From NCBI GenBank assembly GCA_012963075.1, contig DTWI01000216.1, positions 1 to 5,843 of the forward strand: a stretch of 5,843 nucleotides of DNA, read 5' to 3'. The DNA is from Fidelibacterota bacterium (GTDB taxonomy: Bacteria > Marinisomatota > Marinisomatia > Marinisomatales > Marinisomataceae). The notes beneath the pieces were generated by a model. That model saw nothing but the letters and a program-made list of their open reading frames with translations, was not told where the DNA came from and searched no databases. Shown here piece by piece: positions 1 through 5,843 of this stretch; positions within the stretch are counted from its first letter, which is position 1; each line of letters starts with the position of its first letter. The translations under genes and the position numbers were made by a program.

Positions 1-766
1 TAAGGAAGACCATCGATTGATTTCTGGTATGATTAGGAAGGGTCTTAATCCCAAACTTAGGTTGAATTTAAACGTCAATTTTAAAGATGTAAGTGAAAAT
101 CATGTAAATATTATTGGAGAAATACCTGGAGTAGATGAAAAATTAAAGGATCAAATCGTTTTAATTGGTGGTCATTATGATTCCTACCACAGTGGCACGG
201 GTGCTGCTGATAATGGCCAAGGTTGCGCTACCTTAATGGAAGTTATGCGAATATTGAAAAAAATAAATATAAAGCCACGAAGAACAATACGTATTGCTTT
301 ATGGGGCGGAGAAGAGCAAGGATTAAATGGATCTTTGAACTATTGCGAAAAATATGTTGGTGATGTGATAAACGGCACAAGAAGAAAAGAACATTCAAAG
401 ATTTCTGCTTATTTCAACCACGATAATAATGGACATAATATTCGTGGAATATTTTTACAGGGAAATCTAGCATTAAGACCAATTTTTGAAGATTATCTCA
501 CACCTTTTCATGATATTGGTGCAAAGACAGTAACAGTTGAAAATGCTTGTTGTACAGATCATGTTCCTTTTGATGCATTGAATATCCCGGCTTTTGAATG
601 GATTCAAGACCCTATGCACTATTTTACTCATCAGATACATACTAATTTTGACATTATTGAATTAGTGACAAAAGACAGCTTAAAGCGAAATGCGGCAATA
701 ATTGCAACCTTTGTCTATCACACTGCAATGCGTGATGAAATACTTCCTCGAAAAAATAACTACTAG
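1..766 (+). CDS. M28 family zinc metallopeptidase, carboxypeptidase Q-like (C-terminal part, 5' truncated)
   Basis: The reading frame is open from the window edge (first full codon at 2), so this is the C-terminal part, about 254 codons, of a longer gene. M28 enzymes of this type are usually about 450-550 residues, so the N-terminal part, often with a protease-associated domain, is missing. A TTG at 17 is in frame but is probably not a real start, because family-like sequence continues upstream. Counting from that codon, all ligands of the two-zinc site are visible: H53 (GGHYDS), bridging D65 (GAADNG), catalytic E99 followed by metal ligand E100 (WGGEEQG), D136 (NHDNNG) and H208 (HQIHTN). A TDHVPF motif at 180-185 and the closing ILPR also fit the family. 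M28 enzymes remove terminal residues from peptides or split dipeptides and acyl-amino acids. Localisation cannot be judged without the N-terminus. It lies 87 nt upstream of a symporter on the same strand, which suggests a supply role for uptake (inference). The family call is firm; the substrate is unknown. Confidence 0.9.
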   Translation, partial: KEDHRLISGMIRKGLNPKLRLNLNVNFKDVSENHVNIIGEIPGVDEKLKDQIVLIGGHYDSYHSGTGAADNGQGCATLMEVMRILKKINIKPRRTIRIALWGGEEQGLNGSLNYCEKYVGDVINGTRRKEHSKISAYFNHDNNGHNIRGIFLQGNLALRPIFEDYLTPFHDIGAKTVTVENACCTDHVPFDALNIPAFEWIQDPMHYFTHQIHTNFDIIELVTKDSLKRNAAIIATFVYHTAMRDEILPRKNNY

Positions 767-853
767 TTAATAGTAGATCCTTTATTTAATCACTATAATT
801 GATATATTAATAATATATTACCCTTTGAATAAATTATATTACTTGAACTTTTA

Positions 854-2299
854 ATGTCACTAATCCATTTAGCAGTTATAACATTTGTGGGGATTACGGT
901 TCTAATTGGATTTTGGTCTTTTTTCAGAATAAAAGGAAGAGCAATAAACTACTATAAAGCAGGTGCGACAATGCCTGCCTGGGTGGTTGGTATAACACTT
1001 TGTGCTCAAGCATTTGATGCAAATGGGTCGATGGGTAGCGCAGCCATGAGTTATGAGGCTGGTTTTTGGTCAGGTGCAAGTATTCCAATAGGTTTAGGAA
1101 TTTGCTTATTCATTACAGGCTTCTTTTTTGCAAGGCCAATCCATAGAATGAATTTAATGACTTTGCCCGATTTCTATAATCGCCGTTATGATAAACATAC
1201 GGAAACAGCTGCATCAATCAGCATGCTGTTCAGTAATATAATTTTAATTGCAGGCAACTTAGCTGGGCTGGGTTTATTATTTAGTCTAATATTCAATGTT
1301 TCTTATTTATTCATGCTTATTTCTATTGCAATCATCATTTTGATGTATGCAACAACTGGGGGCTTTATTGCTTCGGTTTCCACCAGTGTATTTCAAGTAT
1401 TTGTATTTATTATTGGTATTTTATTATCATTCTTTTGGTTAACCACTGAATATGGTTGGGCAAATATGATGTCTCAAGTACCGGATACATATAAAAATTT
1501 AGACGGTTTGTTTAAAGTTAAGAATGGATCATTGGCTAATTGGGCTGCTATTGTTTCTATGGCTCTAGGGGACATTGTTGCAATTGATTTTATTCAAAGG
1601 GTCATTTCATCAAAGTCACCTCAGTCTGCTCAAAAAGGATGTTACTTTGGCGGCATTCTAACTTTACTGGTCGGCATACCAACCGCATTAATCGGATTGT
1701 ATGCTTTTCATTTTGATAAACTGGCAAATAAGGATCTGCTAGTTGATATTGCTTTAAATAATATGCCGGAAATGATTGGAATCTTTCTCATTTTAGGTAT
1801 AATTGGCGCCAGTATGTCTACTGCTGCAGGCGTTATTTTAGACTTATCAAACATTCTAACACGCAACCTATTTCAGAAGTATTCCAGCGGAATCAAAAGC
1901 AACAGAAAAATATTAATTCTTGCTAGATTAATTGCTATACCAACCATGGTGTTGGCCAGTACAATTGCTTATTACCACCCTAAACCGGGTAGTTTATTAA
2001 TACTCGCTTTTGATATTGTACTTGCGGGTTGTTTTGTACCCCTTCTGCTTGGCATATATTGGAAAAAGGCCAATACTATTGCAGCTATTAGTTCTGTAAT
2101 CTTTGGGGCAATATTACGCCTAACGTTGTATTTGATAATTCCGGATTCATTGAGAGGATTAGACACACTTTTAACCCCTTTAATAATATTTTTCTTATTT
2201 ATCATTATTTCTTTAAAAACACAGCATATTTCTAAACCAAAATTTGAAATGATAGATTATATTCCAAGCGAGGAAGAATTAATTAGGGGTGCATATTAA
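854..2299 (+). CDS. Sodium:solute symporter (SSS family)
   Basis: This 481-residue inner-membrane protein has about 13 hydrophobic helices (roughly 4-23, 42-60, 73-93, 121-148, 152-170, 178-197, 228-247, 263-285, 305-335, 353-373, 380-401, 406-430, 438-455), the usual SSS layout and length. The helix near 42-60 carries A53 and D55, matching positions important for sodium coupling in the proline symporter PutP. The helix near 305-335 carries A319, S322 and T323 in ASMST, matching the Na2-site residues of PutP and vSGLT. A GG..AS..TS..Q motif at 169-181 matches the family's GG..AV..TD..Q with S in place of D, and QRVISSKSPQSAQKG at 248-262 is the typical cytoplasmic loop. ATG 854 is the first usual start codon after an in-frame stop at 830-832; no good Shine-Dalgarno precedes it. 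Its stop lies just before the TRAP binding protein, so the two are probably co-transcribed. The substrate cannot be read from sequence; SSS members carry sugars, amino acids, carboxylates, vitamins or urea. Confidence 0.93.
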   Translation: MSLIHLAVITFVGITVLIGFWSFFRIKGRAINYYKAGATMPAWVVGITLCAQAFDANGSMGSAAMSYEAGFWSGASIPIGLGICLFITGFFFARPIHRMNLMTLPDFYNRRYDKHTETAASISMLFSNIILIAGNLAGLGLLFSLIFNVSYLFMLISIAIIILMYATTGGFIASVSTSVFQVFVFIIGILLSFFWLTTEYGWANMMSQVPDTYKNLDGLFKVKNGSLANWAAIVSMALGDIVAIDFIQRVISSKSPQSAQKGCYFGGILTLLVGIPTALIGLYAFHFDKLANKDLLVDIALNNMPEMIGIFLILGIIGASMSTAAGVILDLSNILTRNLFQKYSSGIKSNRKILILARLIAIPTMVLASTIAYYHPKPGSLLILAFDIVLAGCFVPLLLGIYWKKANTIAAISSVIFGAILRLTLYLIIPDSLRGLDTLLTPLIIFFLFIIISLKTQHISKPKFEMIDYIPSEEELIRGAY

Positions 2300-2306
2300 T
2301 ATCAGT

Positions 2307-3302
2307 ATGATACGCAATTCATTAAGGGTAATAATCATTATATATTTTTTAGTAATCTTTATTGGTTGTTGGTCAGAAAATAATGAAAAAATTGTAATAA
2401 AAGTTTCCCACAATGGAAGTGATCAGCATCCACATCAAGCAGGTTTTGAAAAAATATCTGAAATCTTAGAAAAAGAAACTAATGGCCGTGCGAAATTAGA
2501 GATCTTTCCATCCAGTCAAATTGCAAGTGAAGAAGAGGCAATTGAAATGGTCAAATTAGGTGTTATAGGATCTACACCGGCGAGTAGTGGTGCTCTTAGT
2601 AGATTCGTACCTGAAGTAGATTTATTCAACCTACCATTCATCTTTGATAGTTTGGGTCATTTTTATGAAGTATTGGATGGCCCAATTGGCGATGAAATAG
2701 CTAAAATAATTGAACAGAAGCTTGATTGTATTGTCTTAGGCTGGTGGTTTTCAGGCATTCGAAATACATGGAACTCTGAAAAGCCTATTTACACCCCCAA
2801 GGATCTCGAAGGTATGAAGATTCGCGTTATTGGAAGCTCAATAGTATTAGACACTTTTAATGCGTTCGGCGCTCAAGCAACGAACATGTCCTTCGGCGAA
2901 CTTTATTCCGCAATTCAGCAGGGAGTTTTGGATGGGGCAGAATGTGATCATATAGATTTACTGGTAGAAAAATTTTATGAAGTCACCAAATATGTTTCAT
3001 TTACAGAACACCTATATTTATCCGTGGCACTTATTTTTAGTAAAAAGCAGTTCAAAAAACTACCTGAAGATGTACAAATGGCATTAATAAAAGCTGGTCA
3101 GGAATCAATTAAGACCCAAAGAAATGCAATGGAATCAAAGACGCGGGAAGCATTAATCGAATTACAAAAAAAAGGACTGGTTTTCAATACTGTAGATAAA
3201 AGATTATTTAGGGATAAAGTTCAAGTAGTATATGCAAAAAACGCAGCGAGAGTTGGTGGTATGTCTTTAATCAATCAAATAGTATCACCAAGAGAAAAAT
3301 AA
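2307..3302 (+). CDS. dctP: TRAP transporter solute-binding protein (DctP family), probable lipoprotein
   Basis: This is the extracytoplasmic binding subunit of a TRAP transporter, 331 residues from ATG 2307. The N-terminus has arginines at 3 and 7, a hydrophobic stretch at about 8-19 and a lipobox-like FIGC with C21, followed by polar sequence. This predicts a lipid-anchored protein of about 311 residues, near the normal family size. DctP hallmarks follow in order: HPHQAGFEKISEILEKETNG, the FPSSQIASEEEAIEMVKLG segment, LFNLPFIFD, R152 in GIRNTWNSEKPI, R173 in GMKIRV, and the LYSAIQQGVLDGAE motif. R173 matches the arginine that binds the substrate carboxylate in SiaP-type proteins, and R152 matches a second pocket arginine, so the ligand is probably an organic acid (inference). 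A GTG at 2289 would add six residues and overlap the symporter stop by 11 nt. ATG is preferred because it gives a compact signal peptide; AGGGG at 2285-2289 lies upstream at a long spacing. The dct name denotes the family, not C4-dicarboxylate specificity. Confidence 0.92.
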   Translation: MIRNSLRVIIIIYFLVIFIGCWSENNEKIVIKVSHNGSDQHPHQAGFEKISEILEKETNGRAKLEIFPSSQIASEEEAIEMVKLGVIGSTPASSGALSRFVPEVDLFNLPFIFDSLGHFYEVLDGPIGDEIAKIIEQKLDCIVLGWWFSGIRNTWNSEKPIYTPKDLEGMKIRVIGSSIVLDTFNAFGAQATNMSFGELYSAIQQGVLDGAECDHIDLLVEKFYEVTKYVSFTEHLYLSVALIFSKKQFKKLPEDVQMALIKAGQESIKTQRNAMESKTREALIELQKKGLVFNTVDKRLFRDKVQVVYAKNAARVGGMSLINQIVSPREK

Positions 3303-3325
3303 TATTTTATTAGGTTGCCTCAAGA

Positions 3326-3799
3326 ATGAATTCAAATAACAAAATTAGTTTACAGCCATTAGAACTTATTTTATGTTTTCTACTGGTCTCAATTGTTGCA
3401 ATAACTTTTATTCAGGTATTATTTCGATATGTTTTTCAGTTTTCGCTTGCTTGGACTGAAGAATTGGCTAGATATATTTTCTTGTGGCTAGCAGCTCTTT
3501 CTATCGCTCATGGTTTTAAAACAAAATCACATTTTGCATTGACATTTCTAGTAGATCGAATTCAGAAAAGATACCGTAGTTCAATCTTTACAATCGTAAA
3601 CGTATCGATGCTCTTATTTTTATCTATTTTTGTATGGAAATCATGTGAATATACATTGAGTGTAATTGATCAAGTTGGTCCTGGTACCGGGTTATCAATG
3701 TCTGTACCCTATTCTTCTTCGATTATTAGCGGAATTCTTATGATCTATTATATTGTTCAGGATTTTATAAAAATGACTTTTCAAAAAAGTAAATCCTAA
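3326..3799 (+). CDS. dctQ: TRAP transporter small membrane subunit (DctQ family)
   Basis: This 157-residue protein has four predicted membrane helices (roughly 12-33, 44-64, 85-105, 127-148), the standard size and topology of TRAP small subunits. Family signatures are FRYVF at 33-37, WTEELARYIFLW at 43-54 and the histidine of KSHF at 72-75, which fits the usual FRY...W.EE.AR...W...G.....H pattern. In known TRAP systems this subunit packs against the large subunit and supports the scaffold on which the binding protein docks. It starts 23 nt after the binding protein and ends 2 nt before the large subunit. The upstream Shine-Dalgarno is weak, at best AGG at 3312-3314, so translation may depend partly on coupling to the preceding gene. 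Assignment is secure from both sequence and position. Confidence 0.92.
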   Translation: MNSNNKISLQPLELILCFLLVSIVAITFIQVLFRYVFQFSLAWTEELARYIFLWLAALSIAHGFKTKSHFALTFLVDRIQKRYRSSIFTIVNVSMLLFLSIFVWKSCEYTLSVIDQVGPGTGLSMSVPYSSSIISGILMIYYIVQDFIKMTFQKSKS

Positions 3800-3801
3800 A
3801 T

Positions 3802-5082
3802 ATGGGCTGGATAGTAGCATTTACATTAATTTTTTCAATGGTTATTTCAGTACCTGTTGGCATGGCGCTCGGAATAGCTGCTTTTATCGGTATGTTGTAT
3901 GTATCTCCCGATGTGTTAATAATGCTGCCGCAGAAATTTTTATACGGTCTTGATTCATTTCCGTTGCTTGCGATCCCACTATTTATATTGGCAGGTCAGT
4001 TGATGTCAAGCGGAGGGATTGCGAAAAGAATTATTGCAATGGCATTGATATTTGTTGGCCGAATCTATGGTGGCCTAGCTCTTGTAGTAATTTTTTCTGC
4101 CTTACTTATTTCTGGTATATCTGGATCCCCAAGTGCGAATACAGCAGCGATAGGGTCTGTTGCAATACCAGCTATGAAGAAGCTTAAATATCCTCCCGAG
4201 TTCGCAACTGCTGTTTTGGCTGCTGCAGGTGGTGTCTCTACACTAGTTCCACCTGCGATTGATCTTATAATTATTGGAGTTATTGCTAACATATCAATAG
4301 GCGGACTGTTTGCTGCAGGAATATTCCCCGCAATTGTGAATGGGATTGCCATAATGATAATGGCGTATTATTTCTCGAGAAAAATGAATCTACCTTTAGC
4401 AGATAAAACGTCATTTTTAGTCAAAATTCGCATTTTAAAGGATGGGATTTTACCTATCCTAATGATTATAATCATTCTTGGAGGTATTTATGGAGGTATT
4501 TTTACCCCTACTGAAGCAGCATCAGTTGCAGTAATGTATGGTTTTATTGTCTCATTTTTTATATATAAGGAACTAAAAATAGAAGATATACCCACTGTAT
4601 TGTTAAACACTGCTTCCTTATCTGGTGTAGTGCTATTGGTTCTTGCTACAGCTTCCATGTTTTCATTTATCTTAACTTTTGAGAGAATTCCACACGCTCT
4701 TGCACAAATTATAGTTACGTATGCAGATAATTGGATATCATTTATCATCCTTGTTCACATTGTATTTCTGGTGCTTGGGATGATCATGGATGCGTTACCA
4801 GCAATAATTGTTTTAATGCCTATATTTGTGCCGGTAGCGGTATCGCTGGGGATGGAACCAATTCACTTGGGTATTTTGGTGGCAGCAAATGTTGGTATTG
4901 GAATGATTACACCTCCAGTTGGCATTTGTCTTTTTGTTGCCTGTGGCATAAGCAAGATACCGATTGGATCAGTTGTGAAACCATTGCTTCCTTTTTTGGT
5001 ATTTTTGGTTCTAACTCTAGTTATAATCACGATGTTTCCTCAAATAACTTTGTTTTTACCCCGTTTATTAGGATTCATTTAA
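3802..5082 (+). CDS. dctM: TRAP transporter large membrane subunit (DctM family)
   Basis: This 426-residue, highly hydrophobic protein matches the transport-channel subunit of TRAP transporters in length and helix-rich pattern. Both internally related halves carry their signatures. The first half has ISGSPSANTAAIGSVAIPAM at 106-125 and VPPAIDLIIIG at 149-159. The second half has GIFTPTEAAS at 232-241, MIMDALPA at 327-334 and MITPPVGICLF at 368-378. In structurally studied TRAP systems the serine-rich and PP motifs of the two halves form the substrate and sodium sites of an elevator mechanism. The protein would work in the cytoplasmic membrane with the DctQ subunit and receive ligand from the binding protein. 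The start is 2 nt after the DctQ stop, with no recognisable Shine-Dalgarno, so translational coupling is likely. A different-frame stretch over 4731-5123 is a shadow of this gene and is not coding. Confidence 0.94.
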   Translation: MGWIVAFTLIFSMVISVPVGMALGIAAFIGMLYVSPDVLIMLPQKFLYGLDSFPLLAIPLFILAGQLMSSGGIAKRIIAMALIFVGRIYGGLALVVIFSALLISGISGSPSANTAAIGSVAIPAMKKLKYPPEFATAVLAAAGGVSTLVPPAIDLIIIGVIANISIGGLFAAGIFPAIVNGIAIMIMAYYFSRKMNLPLADKTSFLVKIRILKDGILPILMIIIILGGIYGGIFTPTEAASVAVMYGFIVSFFIYKELKIEDIPTVLLNTASLSGVVLLVLATASMFSFILTFERIPHALAQIIVTYADNWISFIILVHIVFLVLGMIMDALPAIIVLMPIFVPVAVSLGMEPIHLGILVAANVGIGMITPPVGICLFVACGISKIPIGSVVKPLLPFLVFLVLTLVIITMFPQITLFLPRLLGFI

Positions 5083-5132
5083 TTGTTTTCATGAATATTA
5101 TTCTACAACAGATAGTTTTATAAATAGAGATC

Positions 5133-5137
5133 AGGAG
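5133..5137 (+). promoter_or_regulatory. Ribosome binding site of the aldo/keto reductase gene
   Basis: AGGAG lies 6 nt before ATG 5144 and is the clearest Shine-Dalgarno in the window. It fixes the reductase start and contrasts with the weak or absent sites in front of the symporter, the TRAP small subunit and the TRAP large subunit. This suggests that the reductase is translated independently of the transporter genes. Confidence 0.75.
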
Positions 5138-5143
5138 TATATA

Positions 5144-5843
5144 ATGGAATACCGTACATTAGGTAGAAGTGGTATAAAAGTATCTAGCCTTGCACTCGGA
5201 ACAGATAATTTTATGGATCCAACACCTGCAAAAGAATGTGAAAAAATACTCAATAAAGCAATTAATGCAGGAATAAACTTTATAGATACAGGTGATGTTT
5301 ATGCTGATGGCGAAGGTGAAAGGATAATTGGCAGAATATTAAAGGAAAGTGGCCAAAGATGTAATGTATTGATTGCTACGAAGGTTGATCATGGCCAAAG
5401 AAGACCAGGATTTACTCTTGAAGAATTTGATCCTGCTTCAGGGCCAAATCAGCATGGACACACTAGACTTAATATTATCAGAGCATGTGAAAATTCATTA
5501 AGACGGTTACAAACTGATTATATTGATTTGTATCAATTACACCGTCAATCACCTGACTTACCTATTGATGAAACATTAAGAGCATTAGATGATTTAGTCA
5601 CTCAAGGAAAAGTAAGATATATTGGTTGTTCTACTCACCCAGCGTGGGCTGTAGTAGAAGCAGTCTTGGTAAGTGAAATGAAGGGGTATGTTCGTTTCGT
5701 TTCAGAACAACCTCCATACAATTTACTGGATAGAAGGATTGAAAATGAATTAATCCCAGTATGTAAAAAATATGGTATTGGTTTGATCACTTGGGCGCCA
5801 ATGGCAATGGGTGTTTTGGCAGGTAGATATAATGATCCAGACA
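5144..5843 (+). CDS. Aldo/keto reductase (N-terminal part, 3' truncated)
   Basis: The frame is open from ATG 5144 to the window edge, giving 233 complete codons of a protein that is usually about 310-340 residues. It begins with the family's LGRSGIKVSSLALGT and continues to FIDTGDVYADGEGERIIG. The catalytic tetrad is complete: D48, Y53, K80 (ATK) and H133 (LYQLH). Other signatures are SLRRLQTDYIDLYQLH at 118-133, GKVRYIGCST around 160-170, a SEQPPYNLLDR segment and a WAPMAMGVLAGRY stretch, which belongs to the cofactor-binding region of the barrel. These enzymes are soluble NAD(P)H-dependent oxidoreductases that interconvert aldehydes or ketones and alcohols. The GPNQHGHTRLNI segment at 100-111 resembles the loop seen in bacterial homologues that act on small aldehydes or sugars. 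The gene starts 61 nt after the TRAP large subunit with a strong ribosome binding site. It may act on the imported compound or its breakdown product (inference). The substrate cannot be predicted. Confidence 0.93.
   Translation, partial: MEYRTLGRSGIKVSSLALGTDNFMDPTPAKECEKILNKAINAGINFIDTGDVYADGEGERIIGRILKESGQRCNVLIATKVDHGQRRPGFTLEEFDPASGPNQHGHTRLNIIRACENSLRRLQTDYIDLYQLHRQSPDLPIDETLRALDDLVTQGKVRYIGCSTHPAWAVVEAVLVSEMKGYVRFVSEQPPYNLLDRRIENELIPVCKKYGIGLITWAPMAMGVLAGRYNDPD

Noticed and set aside
17..19. TTG at 17 as the true start of the M28 peptidase.
   Set aside because: The frame is open to the window edge, residues before it fit the family, and the resulting protein would lack the N-terminal part normal for this type.
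760..776. Inverted repeat CTACTA-GTTAA-TAGTAG spanning the peptidase stop codon, considered as a terminator.
   Set aside because: The stem is only 6 bp with two G:C pairs and is followed by a short broken T run. In AT-rich sequence this can arise by chance, so it is too weak to call.
794..799. TATAAT in the gap before the symporter, considered as a -10 promoter element.
   Set aside because: No acceptable -35 hexamer lies 16-18 nt upstream, and such hexamers are frequent in AT-rich DNA. A promoter may exist in 767-853, but its position cannot be fixed.
1972..2205. A 77-codon minus-strand open frame inside the symporter gene.
   Set aside because: It is antisense to a well-supported membrane protein, lacks a recognisable domain and shows no supporting ribosome binding site.
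4065..4748. Two minus-strand open frames (4065-4352 and 4488-4748) inside the TRAP large subunit.
   Set aside because: Both are antisense shadows of dctM. Their Ala/Ile/Pro-rich or low-information products match no known domain.
4731..5123. A 130-codon + strand open frame overlapping the end of the TRAP large subunit.
   Set aside because: It is a shifted frame of the dctM gene, whose signatures continue intact through this region. Its product is rich in Cys, Ser and aromatic residues with no family motif.
5119..5124. TATAAA in the gap before the aldo/keto reductase, considered as a promoter element.
   Set aside because: No convincing -35 element occurs at normal spacing; the match is likely due to AT-rich composition.

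Overview
The window is an AT-rich, densely packed bacterial segment. All six recognisable genes lie on the + strand. It opens inside a zinc aminopeptidase/carboxypeptidase gene (M28 family, resembling carboxypeptidase Q). It continues with a sodium:solute symporter (SSS family) and a complete three-gene TRAP transporter in the order P-Q-M: solute-binding protein, small membrane subunit, large membrane subunit. It ends inside an aldo/keto reductase gene. I see no RNA genes, insertion sequences, CRISPR arrays or long repeats.

Layout: 1-766 peptidase C-terminal part (5' end outside the window); 767-853 AT-rich gap; 854-2299 SSS symporter; 2307-3302 TRAP binding protein, starting 7 nt after the symporter stop or overlapping it if an upstream GTG is used; 3326-3799 TRAP small subunit; 3802-5082 TRAP large subunit, 2 nt after the small subunit; 5083-5143 short gap ending in a clear ribosome binding site; 5144-5843 aldo/keto reductase (3' end outside the window). 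The spacing from 854 to 5082 suggests one transcription unit. The peptidase upstream and the reductase downstream may belong to it, but the two longer gaps leave that open.

Working idea (inference): a catabolic or scavenging cluster. A metallopeptidase releases small amino-acid-like or carboxylate products, two ion-coupled secondary uptake systems import related solutes, and a reductase acts on a carbonyl intermediate. TRAP transporters typically carry organic acids, often using a sodium gradient, and SSS symporters use sodium, so the cluster fits a sodium-rich, probably marine habitat. The TRAP binding protein appears to carry a lipoprotein signal rather than a plain periplasmic signal peptide. 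The host cannot be named from this sequence. An uncultivated marine lineage with low GC is my best guess, at low confidence.

Every gene belongs to a well-known family, and I found no evidence of a wholly new system. The points most worth a second look are the coupling of an SSS symporter with a full TRAP set, the apparent lipoprotein anchor, and a non-standard residue pair at the binding-protein ligand motif.
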